This document shows positions 4,526 through 7,505 of a DNA stretch of 7,505 bases, piece by piece. Position 1 is the stretch's first letter; the number at the start of each line of letters is the position of its first letter. This DNA comes from an uncultured Collinsella sp. (GTDB taxonomy: Bacteria > Actinomycetota > Coriobacteriia > Coriobacteriales > Coriobacteriaceae), in assembly GCA_900752345.1 (NCBI GenBank), contig CAADVA010000152.1, positions 1 through 7,505 of the forward strand, written 5' to 3'. The translations under genes were made by a program, and so were the position numbers. The notes under the pieces were generated by a model. It was not told the DNA's origin and searched no databases. It saw only the letters and a program-made list of their open reading frames with translations.

Positions 4526-7505
4526 GGCGCTCGCCTCCCTTCGCATTCGCCTTGCGACGAATGTGCATCCAGGCTGCAGCAGCGCAAAGCACCGCCGCGC
4601 CGGCAAGGTACGTCAGAGTGACGCCCGACATACCAGAAAGGGGCAAAGAGGTGGTGTAGGTGTTGGTGAAGGTGGGAAGACTTTGGCCAGCACTGGCGTC
4701 CTCGCCGTATGTAAGTGTTTGCTGGTTCGCCTCAGCGATCTCGTCGCCCTTGGCATCGATGATCTTGGCGTAGGTTGCGCTTGTCGTAATCTTGCCAGAA
4801 CCGTTATCCCTTGCTTCAACCGTAAGCTTATAGACCGACTGATCAAACTTATAATGCGGATAGGTCGATCTTTCGCCCTTCTCGCGCACGTAGTACGTGA
4901 AAGTCTTGGAAGGGCCACCCGTGGAGTCACCCGGGTCGTCGGGATTGTTCCTGATAGCAGAGAGCGAGTACTTGAGCTCAATCGTATGACCAGAGGCGTC
5001 CTTGAACGAAAGCGTCTGCTCCTTATCATTACCAGAGGTCACGGCAGTACCGATGATGTCTTCGTTGCTAAAGTGGCTGTCTGTCGCAAGTTGAAGCGCA
5101 AACTCCTTCATCTCGCCACCCTTAACGACCTTAGTCGCCTTGGGAGTCCAGGAAACACTAGGGGTGTACTTGTTGGTGAAGGTCTTTGATCCATCGGAGT
5201 TGGCAATCGAATAATAGCCCTGGCCGTCCGCATGCAGATCGTCCAGCGAGTTAGTTAAATCTCCGGAGTGTTTAGTCGCACTCACATTTTTGATCGTGTA
5301 GTTATGGACTGTAAGCTGTTTGGTCACGGTCGGATCATCTCGAGTCGGAACAGACATGAGCACAGTCGTGTGGTCCTCGACCGTCACCACAATCTCGTAC
5401 ACGGCAGAGTCGTACGTGATGTTGTGATCATTACCAGCATTTTCAACCAAATAGTATGTAATCGTGCCAGTCGTACCGTTCGCTGCGAACTGCTCACCAA
5501 GGTCGAACGTGATGATGCCACTTGCATCATTATTCGCAGTTCCAACCTCGGTGCAGGCGTCAGGACTGAATGCCCTGCTAGCGATAGGATTACCCGAATC
5601 CTTGCGGTAGACCGTAAAGGAGAACTCATTCCCAGTGAGTGTTTTGTTCTTATTAGTCTGCGAATCGATTAGCGCCTTGGTCGCCTTCAGCTTAAGGCTC
5701 GGGTAGACGTACGTATCCGCAGGCACGCCTAGGTACAAGTCGCCGTTGGACATGATGCCGCCACCGTGATCCCAGGAATAGTTGCCCGTGATGAAAGTCG
5801 TCGCAGCATTCCGTGCACTAGTCGCCGCGTCATCCTCGGCGCGAACGCCCGAGGTCAGACCGATGCTGTTATAGATCCGCACGCCACCATTGGCTGGAAT
5901 TTTATCAATGACGTCATTAAGCTCTTTGCTTCCCGAGTACTTGGCGTCTCCATCGCCGAGCATCTTGCCGATTACTGCCGCGATTGGTTCTTTGTGGCCC
6001 GTTGCGGCAAGGAAGAAATCCGCATGACCGTTTTCGCGAAAGACCTTAGAACTATACGCAGCGAAATCTTGATTTTTACCGTGGCCACCTTCGGAAAGAT
6101 GGGGTGTACCGTTATTGTCATTCTCGTCATATGACGTGCTCGCGCCAGCGTCTTTATTGCCAAAGATTGCCGTGCCCTCAGTGTTCGTCACCAACGTCTT
6201 GCCCGTAGGGCAGACTGCAACGCCGCCGCCGTAGCCGCCAGCTGTATTGGCGCTAATGTACGAGTTATATATGAATAGCCTACCAGCAGTATATTCCTTG
6301 CCTTGATCTGAATTTCCCTGAACAAAGATGCCGCCGCCACCCCAGTCATAGCGAGACATACAGTGATTATTAGAGATGTAGACCTTCTTACTTGTAGTGC
6401 CGTTAATCATCGCGTCAACCATCTGGCCAACGCGGATACCAGCGCCCTCGGATCGATTGCTCACATTAGAGGCAATAATTCCTCCCGTGATATTCAGCCA
6501 CGCCATTTCTGAACGAGACGACTGGTTATTCCGGTCGACATCGGTAATGTAGACGCCGCCGCCAGCTTCTTCAGAATAATTGCCAGTAATCTGACCACCA
6601 GAAATGGTGACATGGGCGCCGTTCTTGGCAGCAAGCCCAGCGCCGCCATGATCGCCGTTGCCTTCCTGACCACAGAATTTGGCATAGCAATTGTTCGTAA
6701 TGTAACCGCCGGAAACAGTAACGCTGCCGCCTTCGGCCATGATGCCGCCACCAAATCCGTTAATGCCATCAAGCGTGCTATTACCGGAGATTACGCCACC
6801 GGTCACTGTGACTGCAGACCCATTGGCATATACACCGCCGCCACTAGGAGCGCGGTTGCCGGCAATTACGCCGTTAGAAATGCTAAGAGTCGAATTGTTG
6901 ACAGATATTCCTGCACCAGCAGCATTGTCCGGACAATAACCTCCACAAACGTAACCGCCGTTCATATTGACGGTCGAGCCGTTCTCCGCGTACACCAGGT
7001 TTCGGACATTGTTGTCTTTCTTTTGTGTGAGCACGCCGCTCTCAAGATTGAAATTACCGCCGTTATAGATGTTGATGAGCTTCAGACTATTTGAACCGTT
7101 GCAAGCCACAATGGCGCCTTTAATCTCGACGCTATGTTTGACAAGCTTTTCGGTTGTGCCTGTTCCATTTGGGGACGAATCGGTCACGTAGTAGGTAAGC
7201 TCAGACGGAATGCCATCGGTATCGTAAGTTAGCTCCGCTTTCTTGCCATAATTATCGGCATTCAGGCTCTGTCCCCGATCAGCTGGCAACTGGCACTCGC
7301 TGACCGTCTCACTCGCCCGTCCAGAATCCTTAATTGTAAGAGCTGCACCGTTGGCAACATCGAATAATGGCTTGTCAGCACTCGTGTGCTTAATCTTGTG
7401 ACCATTTAAATCTAAGACGACATCGATAAGGTTCTCATTGTTTTGTTCGAGCTTTACCTCCTCATTGCAATCAATGTCGGCAACAAGCTTAAAAGTAGCG
7501 GCGCC
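4518..7505 (-). CDS. Beta-helix tip adhesin with two FctA-type pilin domains, LPLSG sorting signal (5' end missing)
   Basis: Large secreted surface protein, presumably the pilus tip and host- or glycan-binding subunit. The frame is open without a stop to the right edge: 995 residues are visible, and signal peptide and start lie outside. Residues about 20-600 form a right-handed parallel beta-helix (pectin-lyase-like), with repeated coils of the type GGGVYANGSAVTVTGGVISG. A non-repeating stretch at about 451-566 interrupts it, then one more coil (YSWDHGGGIMSNGDLYLG). Two FctA/Spy0128-type isopeptide domains follow. Domain 1 (about 602-780) has KATK (607-610), E688 in YYLVEN and N778 in FTNKYT. 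Domain 2 (about 783-952) has KATK (789-792), E875 in YYVRE and N948 in FTNTYT. LPLSG is at 954-958, followed by a membrane helix and RRKANAK tail. About ten cysteines lie in the visible ectodomain, including CGGYC and CYAKFC. The sorting region closely resembles that of the backbone pilin. First of the pilin genes in the window. Confidence 0.9.
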   Translation of the reverse strand, partial: GAATFKLVADIDCNEEVKLEQNNENLIDVVLDLNGHKIKHTSADKPLFDVANGAALTIKDSGRASETVSECQLPADRGQSLNADNYGKKAELTYDTDGIPSELTYYVTDSSPNGTGTTEKLVKHSVEIKGAIVACNGSNSLKLINIYNGGNFNLESGVLTQKKDNNVRNLVYAENGSTVNMNGGYVCGGYCPDNAAGAGISVNNSTLSISNGVIAGNRAPSGGGVYANGSAVTVTGGVISGNSTLDGINGFGGGIMAEGGSVTVSGGYITNNCYAKFCGQEGNGDHGGAGLAAKNGAHVTISGGQITGNYSEEAGGGVYITDVDRNNQSSRSEMAWLNITGGIIASNVSNRSEGAGIRVGQMVDAMINGTTSKKVYISNNHCMSRYDWGGGGIFVQGNSDQGKEYTAGRLFIYNSYISANTAGGYGGGVAVCPTGKTLVTNTEGTAIFGNKDAGASTSYDENDNNGTPHLSEGGHGKNQDFAAYSSKVFRENGHADFFLAATGHKEPIAAVIGKMLGDGDAKYSGSKELNDVIDKIPANGGVRIYNSIGLTSGVRAEDDAATSARNAATTFITGNYSWDHGGGIMSNGDLYLGVPADTYVYPSLKLKATKALIDSQTNKNKTLTGNEFSFTVYRKDSGNPIASRAFSPDACTEVGTANNDASGIITFDLGEQFAANGTTGTITYYLVENAGNDHNITYDSAVYEIVVTVEDHTTVLMSVPTRDDPTVTKQLTVHNYTIKNVSATKHSGDLTNSLDDLHADGQGYYSIANSDGSKTFTNKYTPSVSWTPKATKVVKGGEMKEFALQLATDSHFSNEDIIGTAVTSGNDKEQTLSFKDASGHTIELKYSLSAIRNNPDDPGDSTGGPSKTFTYYVREKGERSTYPHYKFDQSVYKLTVEARDNGSGKITTSATYAKIIDAKGDEIAEANQQTLTYGEDASAGQSLPTFTNTYTTSLPLSGMSGVTLTYLAGAAVLCAAAAWMHIRRKANAKGGERRE
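4534..4539 (-). promoter_or_regulatory. Ribosome binding site of the middle pilin, inside the tip gene
   Basis: GGGAGG on the minus strand, 8 bases before the GTG at 4525 and within the last codons of the tip adhesin. It supports the GTG start and coupling of the two genes. Confidence 0.75.
6160..7001 (-). repeat. Degenerate protein repeats (beta-helix coils) in the tip adhesin
   Basis: Nine successive coils of roughly 22-37 residues, each with a Gly-rich turn (GGG or AGI), a short strand, then a VTVxGGxIxxN-like strand and Asn. Examples: VTVTGGVISGN, VTVSGGYITNN, VTISGGQITGN and LNITGGIIASN. The repeats are protein-level; the DNA has diverged, so this is an old array and not a recent tandem expansion. 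The array covers visible residues about 169-449 of the adhesin. Confidence 0.8.

Noticed and set aside
4526..4606. Longer middle pilin starting at 4606
   Set aside because: It would overlap the tip gene by about 90 bases and put 27 residues before the signal peptide; the GTG at 4525 has a well-placed ribosome site.
2873..4621. Long plus-strand frames opposite the middle pilin
   Set aside because: The very high GC content makes stops rare on every frame; the minus-strand product has clear pilin domains, the others do not.
4518..7289. TTG at 7289 as the start of the tip protein
   Set aside because: The frame continues without a stop to 7505 with beta-helix-like sequence (LIDVVLDLNGHKI), there is no ribosome site, and no signal peptide follows the TTG.

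Overview
The window holds the 3' part of a Gram-positive sortase-assembled pilus locus, all on the minus strand, so genes run from the right edge to the left. In order of transcription they are: a very large beta-helix surface protein that looks like the tip adhesin (open at the right edge, ends at 4518); a 553-residue pilin of the FimA type (4525 to 2864); a 569-residue pilin of the same type, the likeliest backbone subunit (2755 to 1046); and, after a strong terminator and a 544-base gap, the first 167 codons of a class C (pilus) sortase (501 to the left edge).

The organism is most likely a Coriobacteriia actinomycete, perhaps Collinsella. This is inference from high and uneven GC content, cell-wall sorting signals, the FimA-like pilin architecture (two-domain isopeptide stalk, SpaA-type C-terminal domain) and the sortase type. 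No rRNA or housekeeping gene is present to confirm it. I recognise no mobile element, tRNA or CRISPR array.

How the parts should work together: each of the three surface proteins ends in a sorting signal (LPLSG, MPSTG, LPLTG), a membrane helix and a basic tail. The two proteins whose starts lie inside the window also have signal peptides. The class C sortase would cut the signals and join subunits through a pilin-motif lysine (a VxPK-like sequence is visible in both FimA-type pilins). The tip protein carries a right-handed beta-helix head on two FctA/Spy0128-type isopeptide domains. The pilins carry a fimbrial D2 domain and a SpaA/CnaB domain, which normally form internal Lys-Asn bonds that stiffen the shaft.

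Notable features: the three genes differ sharply in base composition, with the middle pilin and the sortase very GC-rich and the tip and backbone genes locally near 40% GC. The tip and backbone share one type of C-terminal sorting region while the middle pilin has another. A 12-bp-stem terminator with a U7 tract separates the pilins from their sortase. The gap before the sortase contains two further palindromes and one more hairpin whose roles are unknown. Overall this is a recognisable type of system with an unusual subunit combination, not a wholly new system.
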